Source: Planctomycetota bacterium (lineage in GTDB: Bacteria > Planctomycetota > Planctomycetia > Pirellulales > PALSA-1355). From it: a stretch of 64,000 nt of DNA. Below are positions 54,528 to 63,042 of this stretch, in pieces. Within the stretch, counting starts at the first letter, position 1, and each line of letters opens with the position of its first letter. A program made the translations under genes and the position numbers. The notes under the pieces were generated by a model that was not told the origin of the DNA, did no database searches, and worked only from the letters and a program-made list of their open reading frames with translations. The DNA is taken from contig QQVE01000068.1 of assembly GCA_003389325.1 (NCBI GenBank), positions 124,001 to 188,000 of the forward strand, written 5' to 3'.

Positions 54528-55252
54528 GTGGCCACTACCTGCGAGTTGACAAACTCGCTGACAAAGTCGTTGGCCGGCTCGTCCATGATCTCGTGAAAGG
54601 GGCCCTGCTGTACGATCCGCCCCGACTGGATCACGCACACGCGATCGGCAAAGCGTCCGGCTTCGACCAGGTCGTGGGTAACCATCAGCACCGTGGCGCC
54701 GGTGCGGGCGAAGACCTCTTTCAGATCGCGCTGCAAGCCGGCCCGAATCAGCGGGTCGAGCGCCCCGAGCGGTTCGTCCATCAGCAGCAGGCTGGGACGC
54801 AGGAACAGGGCCCGCATCAGGCTCAGCCGCTGGCGCTGGCCGCCGGAGAGCTCATTGGGATAGCGATCGAGCCCCTCGGTGGGGAACTGCGTCATCTCCA
54901 GCAGTTCGTCGAGCCGGCTCTTGATTTGCGCCGGCGTCCAACCTTCGTGCCGGGCCATGAGCGTCACGTTTTGGACGCCCGTGAGATGCGGGAAGAGACC
55001 GCCCTCCTGGATCACGTATCCCAACTTGCGGCGTACCGCGCCGATGGTTTCTTCGCCCAGCGGCGTACCATCGAAAACCACTTCGCCGGTTGTGGGCCAG
55101 ATCAGGCCGGCCACCATGCGAAGGATCGTCGTCTTGCCACAGCCGCTGGGTCCCAATAGGACGAGAATCTCGCCGTCGTCAATCGTGAGATCGAGCGAGT
55201 GGACGACGGTGCTACCGTGAAACGACTTGGAGACGCGCCGAAATTCCAGCAT
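54524..55252 (-). CDS. ABC transporter ATP-binding protein (OpuCA/EgtV type)
   Basis: 242 residues from the ATG at 55252; the frame is open further upstream but lacks conservation. Walker A is GPSGCGKTT (about 37-45), signature LSGGQRQRLS (about 135), Walker B LLLMDEPLGALDPLIR, and VTHDLVEA closes the H-loop. There is no C-terminal CBS domain, unlike many OpuCA proteins. It powers the fused permease encoded immediately downstream. Confidence 0.9.
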   Translation of the reverse strand: MLEFRRVSKSFHGSTVVHSLDLTIDDGEILVLLGPSGCGKTTILRMVAGLIWPTTGEVVFDGTPLGEETIGAVRRKLGYVIQEGGLFPHLTGVQNVTLMARHEGWTPAQIKSRLDELLEMTQFPTEGLDRYPNELSGGQRQRLSLMRALFLRPSLLLMDEPLGALDPLIRAGLQRDLKEVFARTGATVLMVTHDLVEAGRFADRVCVIQSGRIVQQGPFHEIMDEPANDFVSEFVNSQVVAT

Positions 55253-55388
55253 CGTGGGTTCCGTGAGCCAGCGGCCCTCCGCGGCACATACCGCGCCACA
55301 GGCCGCTTGCGAAATCTGCTTTCCAGCATCGCTCACATCGCGCAGCCGGTCAACCTCGGCTCGCGCGAGCACGCGGCCGCAACGGCGC

Positions 55389-56651
55389 TTAATCGGCGGC
55401 GGGCGTGTCGCGGGCCAGCCGGATGCCGCTGAATTGCCAGCGCGACTCGGGCGGGAAAAAGTTGCGATACGTGGGGCGCACGTGCGTGGCCGGGGTGGCA
55501 CACGATCCGCCGCGTAACACGTACTGATTGCACATGAACTTGCCGTTGTACTCGCCGAGCGCTCCGCGCGGCGGCGCGTAGCCGGGATACGGAGTGTAAG
55601 GACTCTGCGTCCACTGCCAAAGTTCGCCGAACATCTGGCGAATCACCGAGCCGCCGTCGCCATTGGCATGGGCCGGATGGAACAGTTCGCTCTCGACGAA
55701 ACCTCCTTCGCGCGGGGCTCGCCCGGCCGCGTGTTCCCACTCGGCCTCGGTTGGAAGGCGCACATCGCGGAAGCGGGCATAGGCATCGGCTTCGAAGTAG
55801 CTCACGTGGCACACCGGCTCGTCGGGCTCGATGGCCCGCAGCCCGCCGAGCGTGAACTCGAACCAGCGGCCATCGCGCTTGGTCCAGTACAAGGGCGCTT
55901 GCCACCGCTCTTGACAGACCATGGCCCAGCCGAGCGATAGCCACAACTCGGGGCGAGCATAGCCGCCGGCTTCGATGAATTGCAGGTACTCGCCTGCCGT
56001 GACCAGGCGGTTGTGCAACTCGAACGGTTCCAGCAACACGCGGTGGCGGGGACGCTCGTTGTCGAAGGCAAAGCCCCTGCCGTTGTGCCCGATCTCGACG
56101 ACGCCCCCCTCGAAGCGTATCCAGCTATCGTCGTCGGCGTGCGGAGTGGTTGCCGCGTTGGGCGGTGTGGGGCGGTAGGCCGGCCAAAGCGGATTGCACG
56201 AGAAGGCATGTTTGATGTCGGTCAGCAGCAACTCCTGGTGCTGCTGTTCGTGATGGATGCCCAGTTCCACCACGCGCCGCATCTCGTCGATTTCGGTCAC
56301 GGTGTCGAACAGCCGCATCACGCGCTCGTCGACCGAATGGCGATAATCAAACACCTCGGCCACCGTGGGGCGCGTCAGCAGACCGCGCTGGCTGCGGGGA
56401 AACTGCTCGCCCACGGTGTTGTAGTAGGAGTTGAACAGCACGTGGTAGTCGGGACTCACCGGGCGATAGTGCGGCTCCCAGCGGGCGAGCACGAAAGTCT
56501 CGTAGAACCACGTCGTGTGTGCCAGGTGCCACCGGGTCGGGCTGGCGTCGGGCATCGATTGCACGACGAAATCTTCAACTGCCAGGGGCTCGCAGAGCCG
56601 CTCGGTGAACTTGCGCGTCGCGGCAAACCAGTCCGCGATCGAGGCCGTCAT
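55389..56651 (-). CDS. egtB: Ergothioneine biosynthesis protein EgtB
   Basis: 420 residues from the ATG at 56651. The DinB-like N-terminal domain carries the iron ligands: the HLAHTTWFYE region and GIHHEQQHQE with the HxxxHxE pattern. The C-terminal FGE-sulfatase domain has RLPTEAEWEHAAGRA, GELWQWTQSPYTPYPGY and the ending RPTYRNFFPPESRW. It is the non-heme iron sulfoxide synthase that joins hercynine and a thiol donor. Not adjacent to egtC or egtE, so the last steps must be encoded elsewhere or by other enzymes. Confidence 0.92.
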   Translation of the reverse strand: MTASIADWFAATRKFTERLCEPLAVEDFVVQSMPDASPTRWHLAHTTWFYETFVLARWEPHYRPVSPDYHVLFNSYYNTVGEQFPRSQRGLLTRPTVAEVFDYRHSVDERVMRLFDTVTEIDEMRRVVELGIHHEQQHQELLLTDIKHAFSCNPLWPAYRPTPPNAATTPHADDDSWIRFEGGVVEIGHNGRGFAFDNERPRHRVLLEPFELHNRLVTAGEYLQFIEAGGYARPELWLSLGWAMVCQERWQAPLYWTKRDGRWFEFTLGGLRAIEPDEPVCHVSYFEADAYARFRDVRLPTEAEWEHAAGRAPREGGFVESELFHPAHANGDGGSVIRQMFGELWQWTQSPYTPYPGYAPPRGALGEYNGKFMCNQYVLRGGSCATPATHVRPTYRNFFPPESRWQFSGIRLARDTPAAD

Positions 56652-56952
56652 TGTCGGCACCCTTTCACTTTAGGGGGCGTAGCTGGAATGGGAGCTGTCG
56701 GCGCGCCCGCCTCAACCGTGAATTGTAGCGTCAGGGCAAGCGGTTGCCGAACACGTCGCTTGCGGGCTTGAACGCCAGCCGCGGCCCCCGGCTGCCCGGG
56801 CCGCTCGCCCGGGAATTGCCTAGGAATCGTGGATTCCGCGCCCAATCGCTGCCGATAAAGTCGACGGAACCGGAATTCTCCCGCGCCGCTGCGTAGGTAG
56901 CATCGTGCCGCGTGTGTTCCCTTCTCACTAGCTACGTCAAGGAAGGCATCGC
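56652..56952. other. Intergenic region between egtB and the monooxygenase gene
   Basis: About 300 bases between divergent genes. A 6-bp repeat CCCGGG...CCCGGG (a possible hairpin near 56789-56811) is present, but I see no convincing promoter pair or small gene. Confidence 0.4.
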
Positions 56953-58260
56953 ATGGACGTCGTCGATCGCCAGGGGCGCTATTGCGTCATCGGCGCGGGC
57001 TCGTCGGGCCTGACCGCCGCCAAGAACCTCCAGCAGGAGGGGGTTCACGTCGACGTGCTGGAGCGCAACAGCGAACTAGGTGGCAACTGGTGTTTCGGGC
57101 AGCCCAACAGCCGAGTCTACGCCTCGACGCACACTATCTCGTCGAAGCGGCTGACCGAGTTCACCGACTTCAAGATGCCCGGGCACTACCCAAACTTTCC
57201 CCACCATACGCAGATCTTCGAATATTTGAAAGCCTACGCCCGGCACTATGGAATTCACAAGGTGATCGAGTTCGACACGGCGGTCGACCGCGTTGAGCCG
57301 GAAGACGATCACTGGCGCGTGACGCTCGCCGGCGGCGAAAGCCGCCGTTACGCCGGCGTAGTGGTGGCCAACGGGCACAATTGGGATCCGCGCTGGCCGG
57401 AGTTTCCGGGGCACTTCGACGGCCTGGCGATGCATTCGGCCCAATACAAATCGGCCGACGTGCTGCGCGGCCGCCGCGTTCTCGTCGTCGGTGCGGGAAA
57501 CACCGGCTGCGATATTGCCGTCGAGGCCGCCGTGCACGCGGACCAGGCATTCCACAGTCTGCGGCGCGGCTACTACTTCATCCCCAAGTTCTTCTTCGGC
57601 CGGCCGTCCGACGTGGTGGGCGAAAAACTGTTGCGGCTGGGACTGCCCGACCGGCTGAGGCGGTTCATCGTGCGGACGATGCTCAAGCTGACCGTGGGCC
57701 GGGTGGAAAAGTACGGGCTGCCCTCGCCGGATCACGAGCTGTTTGCGTCGCACCCGATCGTCAATTCGCAGTTGCCCTACTACGTGGCCCACGGCCGAAT
57801 CAAACCCAAGCCGAACATCGAGCGGCTCGAGGGCGATCGCGTCCGCTTCTCCGACGGATCGGCCGAGGCGATCGACCTGATCGTCTATGCCACGGGCTAC
57901 AAGATCAGCTTTCCGTTTCTCGACCGGCAGTACCTCAACTGGCGCGACGGCAAGCCGCAACTGTACCTGAACATCTTTCATCCGCACTACGACAATCTCT
58001 TCTTTGTCGGACTGATTCAGCCCGACAGCGGGCAGTTCGGCCTGGTCGACTACCAGTCGCAGTTGGTGGCTCGCTTCGTACGCGCCATCCGCGAGGAATG
58101 GCCGGCCGTGCAAGCGTTCGGCCGGCAGAAAGTGGAGGACGCCGGCACCTCAGTGCGCAATCCACACTATCTCGATACGCCGCGCAACCTGCTGGAAGTC
58201 GAGCACTACCGCTATCGCAAGCGCATGCAAAAAGAGATCGGCCGGCTGCGGGCTGCTTGA
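56953..58260 (+). CDS. Flavin-containing monooxygenase family protein
   Basis: 435 residues; AAGGAAGG precedes the ATG. The FAD site is YCVIGAGSSGLTAAKNL (about 10-26). The FMO signature FxGxxxHxxxY is read as FPGHFDGLAMHSAQY, and the NADPH site is VLVVGAGNTGCDIAVEA. It oxygenates a nitrogen, sulfur or carbon centre using NADPH and O2. It is divergent from egtB, so a sulfur or amine substrate linked to ergothioneine metabolism is possible but speculative. Confidence 0.9.
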   Translation: MDVVDRQGRYCVIGAGSSGLTAAKNLQQEGVHVDVLERNSELGGNWCFGQPNSRVYASTHTISSKRLTEFTDFKMPGHYPNFPHHTQIFEYLKAYARHYGIHKVIEFDTAVDRVEPEDDHWRVTLAGGESRRYAGVVVANGHNWDPRWPEFPGHFDGLAMHSAQYKSADVLRGRRVLVVGAGNTGCDIAVEAAVHADQAFHSLRRGYYFIPKFFFGRPSDVVGEKLLRLGLPDRLRRFIVRTMLKLTVGRVEKYGLPSPDHELFASHPIVNSQLPYYVAHGRIKPKPNIERLEGDRVRFSDGSAEAIDLIVYATGYKISFPFLDRQYLNWRDGKPQLYLNIFHPHYDNLFFVGLIQPDSGQFGLVDYQSQLVARFVRAIREEWPAVQAFGRQKVEDAGTSVRNPHYLDTPRNLLEVEHYRYRKRMQKEIGRLRAA

Positions 58261-58331
58261 GCCGAGGTCGAACACCGGGCAGCGATGAGCGAATCGCGCG
58301 GGCCCGTGGGTCCCAGGAGCGCGAGTCGACC

Positions 58332-59285
58332 ATGCACTTCTTTTCTGGCAGGCCTTGGCGGATCGCGCTGCTGTTGGCCGTGTGCCTTGCCTCCTGCTCG
58401 GCACCGCCTGGCGAGCCGGTTCGCGCTCCGAGGCTAACGCGGTTACCGGCAACAAGCACAACCATCGAGCAGGTCGCAGCTTTTGAGAGTGCAGGGCCCG
58501 GCGGCGAGCAGGCGGCCGCGACGCTGGCGGAACCCGACGAGTCGCAGCAGCACGTCACGCCGCAGCGACTGGCCCGCGGTTATACGATCGTGGCCGTAGG
58601 CGTCAACGGCGACAACATCCTCAGCGCCGGCCTGGCGGCCGGATTGATCGACGGCGGCTACCGCGGCGCGGTCGAAGTCTTCGATTGGACGACGGGATTC
58701 TGGCCGCTGTTCGTCTATCACTTGCGGGCCGAGGGGCGCCACCGCGCCGCGGCCCGGGCCATCGCTGAAAAAGTCGCGGTGTACCAGGCCCGGTATCCTG
58801 GCCGGGAAGTGAATTTAATGGGTTACTCGGCCGGAGCCGTGGTCGCCGTCGAGGCCATCGAGGCATTGCCCGAGGGGAGCCAAGTGGATCGCCTCGTGCT
58901 GTTGGCCGGCGCCATCTCACCGTTGCACGACATGCGCGTGACGCTGCGGCGCACCCGGGTGGGCGTGCTGAGCTACTATCAGCCGCAGGACGTCGTCGCT
59001 CTGGGGGCCGGAACGCTGGTGGCCGGCACCGCCGATGGGCATCATCTCGTTTCGGCCGGAGCAGCGATGTTTTGGCCGCCACCGGGAGCCAGCGAGGAAG
59101 ACCGCAGGCTCTATCGCGACAAGCTCTGCCAGTGGCCGTACGACGTGCGGATGGCTCGTAGCGGCAACCTGGGCGGCCATTTCCAGTGCGTGGGTCGCAA
59201 GTTCGTAGCCGAGTGGATCGCCCCTGCGCTGGGCGACGCGCGCGGATTCGAGATTGCCCGCGGTGGGCCAAACCGGCTGCGCTAG
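58332..59285 (+). CDS. Lipoprotein with alpha/beta-hydrolase fold
   Basis: 317 residues from the ATG at 58332. A lipoprotein signal ends at LAVCLASC (Cys about 21). The core has the nucleophile elbow GYSAG in NLMGYSAGAVVAVEAIEA, preceded by RYPGREV and followed by DRLVLLAGAISPLHDM. A candidate His is in the GGHFQCVG region. It probably acts as an esterase or lipase-like enzyme on the outside of the membrane. No closer family recognised. Confidence 0.7.
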   Translation: MHFFSGRPWRIALLLAVCLASCSAPPGEPVRAPRLTRLPATSTTIEQVAAFESAGPGGEQAAATLAEPDESQQHVTPQRLARGYTIVAVGVNGDNILSAGLAAGLIDGGYRGAVEVFDWTTGFWPLFVYHLRAEGRHRAAARAIAEKVAVYQARYPGREVNLMGYSAGAVVAVEAIEALPEGSQVDRLVLLAGAISPLHDMRVTLRRTRVGVLSYYQPQDVVALGAGTLVAGTADGHHLVSAGAAMFWPPPGASEEDRRLYRDKLCQWPYDVRMARSGNLGGHFQCVGRKFVAEWIAPALGDARGFEIARGGPNRLR

Positions 59286-59298
59286 CAGGAGCCGCGAC

Positions 59299-59388
59299 CT
59301 ATCGCGCGGCTCGCAGTGCAGCGATGATGCCGGCGATCACGCCCGCGGCGGCTCCCACGAGGAGGATCTCCGCCAGTCCTGCTTCCAT
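59299..59388 (-). CDS. 29-residue single-pass membrane peptide
   Basis: ATG at 59388, stop TAG at 59299-59301, ribosome site GGGAG six bases upstream. The product is almost one hydrophobic helix (EILLVGAAAGVIAGIIAAL) with a basic end (RAAR). Too short for family assignment. It lies between the lipoprotein and DUF3616 genes on the opposite strand and could be a small membrane regulator or a chance frame. Confidence 0.4.
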   Translation of the reverse strand: MEAGLAEILLVGAAAGVIAGIIAALRAAR

Positions 59389-59592
59389 TGGTATCTCCCG
59401 CGAAAGGCATTCATCACTTCGGATGGATAGCGCCACGAACACCGTGGCCTGCAGCGCGTCCATCCAACTCTAGCATTTCGCCGCCCGGGGCCGCTTGACG
59501 CCTACTCGCGACCAAGGGTATAGATGCCGGCAATTCTGTTTGCCACGCGCAGTTTCCGCGTCCGTCCCGGCTGATTTGCCAAGGAGCACTCG

Positions 59593-60573
59593 ATGCATCC
59601 GCTCTCGACCGCCGTGTTGATCTTCTCGCTGTGCGGCGGTGACGATGGCGAACAGCCCCGGATCGAGGCCGACGGCCGGGTCACGCTCGCCGGCGACCTG
59701 GCCTATCCCAGTCAGCTCAGCGGGCTGGCCGTATATCGCGGAATGTTAGTCGCGTGCCCCGACGAGGGTACCGCACTCAACGTCCTGGCCCCCGCCGGGC
59801 ACGATCGCTACCAGGCGTTGTCCGTCGTTTCGCTTTCCGAAGGCGACGCGGAGATCGACATGGAGGGCCTGACGTGCGACGGCGACGCGTTGTTCGTGAT
59901 CGGATCACACTCCCGGGCTCGCAAGAAGATCGAAGAAACGCGTTCGTACCAGCGCAACCGAGAACGCCTCGAAGAAATCAAGGACGAGCGAAGCCGCCAT
60001 TGCATCGTTCGCTTCGAACTCGATCGCCGGGGGCACTGCAGTCGCCGCGATCAGGTTTCACTGCGCAAGATCCTCAAGAAAGACGCGATCTTGGGCGCGT
60101 TTACGGCCTTGCCCAGCAAGGAGAACGGCATCGACATCGAGGGCATTGCCGCGGTTGACGGCAAGCTCTACCTCGGCTTTCGCGGTCCCGTGCTGCGCGG
60201 AAACTATGTGCCCGTCATGGTCTTGCGCTATAACGCGCCGGCGCAATACGAGTTGATGTTCTTGAATCTGGGCGGGCGGGGCATTCGCGACCTGACCGCC
60301 TACGCCGGCGGCCTGCTCGTGCTGGCCGGTCCCGTGGGCGACGGCGTCGGCAGCTACGAACTGTATTGTTGGAACTGCCAGGATTGCCTTCCCGGTAGAG
60401 GCGGCCCTCAAGGCCGAATCCGGCACATCGGCACGCTCGAGTCTCCAGGCAATGCGAAGCCCGAGGGCATGGCCGTCGTCGAGGAGCGTGCCAACGAGCT
60501 TACGCTCCTGCTGGTAAGCGACGGTATCGAGGCACCCGTCGCCGAGCGGGTGCGCGTGCGACTCCCGCGGTAG
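59593..60573 (+). CDS. DUF3616 family protein
   Basis: 326 residues; AAGGAG lies before the ATG (at 59579-59585). A short hydrophobic start (TAVLIFSLCGG) may be a weak signal. The family pattern is a beta-propeller-like repeat: GLTCDGDALFVIGSHSR, then NGIDIEGIAAVDGKLYLGFR with GPVLRG, and a last strand VAERVRVRLPR. DUF3616 members lack a known activity. Confidence 0.78.
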   Translation: MHPLSTAVLIFSLCGGDDGEQPRIEADGRVTLAGDLAYPSQLSGLAVYRGMLVACPDEGTALNVLAPAGHDRYQALSVVSLSEGDAEIDMEGLTCDGDALFVIGSHSRARKKIEETRSYQRNRERLEEIKDERSRHCIVRFELDRRGHCSRRDQVSLRKILKKDAILGAFTALPSKENGIDIEGIAAVDGKLYLGFRGPVLRGNYVPVMVLRYNAPAQYELMFLNLGGRGIRDLTAYAGGLLVLAGPVGDGVGSYELYCWNCQDCLPGRGGPQGRIRHIGTLESPGNAKPEGMAVVEERANELTLLLVSDGIEAPVAERVRVRLPR

Positions 60574-60733
60574 CATCTCACTGCCCAATGCTGCAGATTC
60601 TCTTCTCCGCTTGCGCGCCCTCTGCGCTAGTGTGTAGCACACTCAATTTGAATGCGTGCCTCACAGTGCGCTAACAGCCGGCACCTAAAAAACGCGTTTG
60701 ATTCGAAAACAGCCCAGTCCGGGATCCAATCAT

Positions 60734-61780
60734 ATGCACCGCCGCTTGGATGGTTGTCCTTCGTGGCCGTGGGCGATGCGCGCACGCGGTTTCACGCTTG
60801 TCGAATTGTTGGTCGTGATCGCGATTATCGGCGTGCTCGTGGCGCTGCTACTGCCGGCGATTCAGGCGGCCCGCGAGTCGGCACGCCGCACGCAGTGCAC
60901 CAACAACATGCACCAGATCGGCGTGGGCATGATGAATTTTGAAAGTTCGCGCAAGCACTTTCCCCCGGGGGAATGGAAGCCGGGCGGCGTGCTCGCTACG
61001 GCCGGATTGGCCTGGAGTGCCTGGTTCTTGCCGTATATCGAAGAAGAGGCCGTCTTCGATTTGATGGACCTGAAAAAGGACTTGCGCTCCGAACCCAACT
61101 GGCAGCCGAACCTGGCCGGGCCTACTAATACGCCGTTGTCGGTCTATTTGTGTCCCAGCATGTCTCGCCGTCAGTCGATGCGCACGATGGAAGGCCGATT
61201 GGGCGACTTCGACAACGACGGTGCCTTCAACACCAGCGGCATCGGCGAGGGACTGGGGGCCATCGACTACATGGGCATCTCGGGCCCCGCCACCAGCGCC
61301 AAGCACCCAATCACCGGCGCGAACTACGGCGACAATCGCGGCATCCTGCTCAATCTCGAGAGCGGTCCTCCGTGCCTCTCCACCGCGCAGGAGTGTTCGG
61401 CCAAGACCATTGCCATCCGCAACATCTCCGACGGGCTGAGCCACACGATGATCGTCGGCGAGTGCAGCGGCCGCGGTGTCGCAGACAGCAACGGCGATCT
61501 GCCCGGCGGCATGAGCTTCAAGGACCTGGACGGAGCCTGGGCCAGCAACAGCAACGTCGGCAAGATCAAGCTCGACGTGACGAGGCCCCCGTTTGTTTCG
61601 GCCATCAATCCGCCGCCGGCGGACAACTGGCGCGAGGAAGAACTCTTTTCCGACCACCCCGGCGGCGTCAACATCCTGATGTGCGACGGTTCGGTGCATT
61701 TTCTGTCCGAGGATACCGCGTCGCGCGTGTACTTCTCGCTGGCCAGCCGCGACGGCGACGAGCTAATCGACGATTTCTAG
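60734..61780 (+). CDS. DUF1559 prepilin-like secreted protein
   Basis: 348 residues from the ATG at 60734; ATG at 60776 (MRARGFTLVELL) is an alternative. The type IV pilin-like start GFTLVELLVVIAIIGVLVAL is cut after Gly, with a Glu at +5. DUF1559 follows (QAARESARRTQCTNNMHQIG) and ends with the H-x9-DG motif in FSDHPGGVNILMCDGSVHFL. Typical of Planctomycetes, where dozens of copies occur; the role is unknown, probably a pseudopilin-type secreted protein. Confidence 0.93.
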   Translation: MHRRLDGCPSWPWAMRARGFTLVELLVVIAIIGVLVALLLPAIQAARESARRTQCTNNMHQIGVGMMNFESSRKHFPPGEWKPGGVLATAGLAWSAWFLPYIEEEAVFDLMDLKKDLRSEPNWQPNLAGPTNTPLSVYLCPSMSRRQSMRTMEGRLGDFDNDGAFNTSGIGEGLGAIDYMGISGPATSAKHPITGANYGDNRGILLNLESGPPCLSTAQECSAKTIAIRNISDGLSHTMIVGECSGRGVADSNGDLPGGMSFKDLDGAWASNSNVGKIKLDVTRPPFVSAINPPPADNWREEELFSDHPGGVNILMCDGSVHFLSEDTASRVYFSLASRDGDELIDDF

Positions 61781-61911
61781 TGCCCCGGCACTGCGGTTCC
61801 CGGTCTTTCTCGAACTCAGGATCGCGGTACCCGCTGCGCGCGCCATTCGCACGCCCGGCGGATACGGACTTCGGCTCCTGCACGAGAGGCGGGCCAACTG
61901 CGGCGCAAGAA

Positions 61912-61938
61912 AAAGGCTGCCGGGATTCGGCAGCCTTT
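61912..61938. terminator. Bidirectional terminator
   Basis: Perfect 11-bp stem AAAGGCTGCCG/CGGCAGCCTTT with a 5-base loop between the convergent DUF1559 and PEP-CTERM genes. On the reverse strand it is followed by TTTTTC; on the forward strand the stem itself ends in TTT. Confidence 0.8.
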
Positions 61939-61973
61939 CGGGGGCAGATCGAGTTTTTGCGAGCCGATTTGGG

Positions 61974-62651
61974 TCAGCCGGCGCGTCGCGTTCGGGCGAA
62001 CTTTCGCAGCCGCGCTCCCAGCAGCAGGGCGCTGCCCATGACCATCAGCAACACGCTGGACGGCTCCGGAATCACGAACGTGCCGGGGTTGCCGACGTCG
62101 CCCAGAAGCGAGGTGTACGAGCCGTACATGTCGCCCACCGTGGCCAGTTGCCACTGGTACGCGTCGTTGGCTCCCAGGGCGGCCAGCGAGATCGGGTTGC
62201 CGCTTTGTTCCTGGGTGCGAATGCTGCCCGGGAAGTCCTGATCACCATAGGTCAGGCGGTCGACGAGGGCGGTCAGATCATCGTAGAGGTTGATCTCGTC
62301 ATTGCGGCCGATGTTGTTCGTGTAGCCGCCGAGCACCTTCACCGAGCTCGGGAGGCTCCACGTGGCGCGGAACACCGCCTCGGTATCCTCCGTGATGACG
62401 ACCGACTCGCCGACAGCCACGTCGCTGCTCGCGGTCAGCGGGGTCAAGTCGAACGTGCCGGGAACCCGGCTGTCGTCGTCGTAGCTCCAGCCGGCCAGGC
62501 TGACCGGGCCGGGACCGAAGTTGGTGAACTCGATGAATTCGCCGCCGTTGCCGGAATACATCCATTCCGTAATTCGCATCTGTGCGCTGGCCGTCGCGGT
62601 CGACAGTGCTACGAGCACGGCCGCGAAGCCAGCTAGTCGATTCAATCTCAT
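61974..62651 (-). CDS. PEP-CTERM protein with lamin-tail-like domain
   Basis: 225 residues from the ATG at 62651, with a near-perfect ribosome site (AGGAGG). A signal peptide (LAGFAAVLVALSTATASA) is followed by a lamin-tail-type domain (MRITEWMYSGNGGEFIEFTN, then PVSLAGWSYDDDS). The C-terminal sorting signal is VIPEPSSVLLMVMGSALLLG then RKFARTRR. PEP-CTERM proteins are exported and cut by exosortase; likely cell-surface or biofilm-associated. Confidence 0.88.
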   Translation of the reverse strand: MRLNRLAGFAAVLVALSTATASAQMRITEWMYSGNGGEFIEFTNFGPGPVSLAGWSYDDDSRVPGTFDLTPLTASSDVAVGESVVITEDTEAVFRATWSLPSSVKVLGGYTNNIGRNDEINLYDDLTALVDRLTYGDQDFPGSIRTQEQSGNPISLAALGANDAYQWQLATVGDMYGSYTSLLGDVGNPGTFVIPEPSSVLLMVMGSALLLGARLRKFARTRRAG

Positions 62652-63042
62652 TAGCCTTCCCTCCTGATGTGGGTATCTCAATTGACACGGCTACCGCATA
62701 AACAATCTACGATCGGTCGGCAAAGCTAACCCGGCGACGTGTTGCTTCCATGAGTGGAATGTTTTGATTGTGCGAAAGTTTACGGAAGCGTGTAACGCGT
62801 GCGCGCGATCCGCCACACCTGTTAGTGGAACGTGTGCGCACCGTTAGTCTTCAGTGAATCGCGTTGACAATTCATCCGCTCGCGTTTCAATCGAGCGGGT
62901 ACTGTGCTTGTCACCAGGATCCTTCGCGCGCACGGACGCACCGAACAGCGGCCATGCTCCACGAGCCTTCGTAGGTCGCGGTCTGCTGCGAGCGCCACCA
63001 ACCCAACTATCGACCGTCCCCATCGACGGCCAGGAGTCATCC
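62652..63042. other. Intergenic region between two divergent secreted-protein genes
   Basis: 391 bases. TTGACA is present at 62864-62869, with only a weak -10 (TCAATC, 62887-62892) at a 17-base spacing, as a possible promoter for the lamin-tail gene at 63043. Nothing else clear was seen. Confidence 0.3.
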
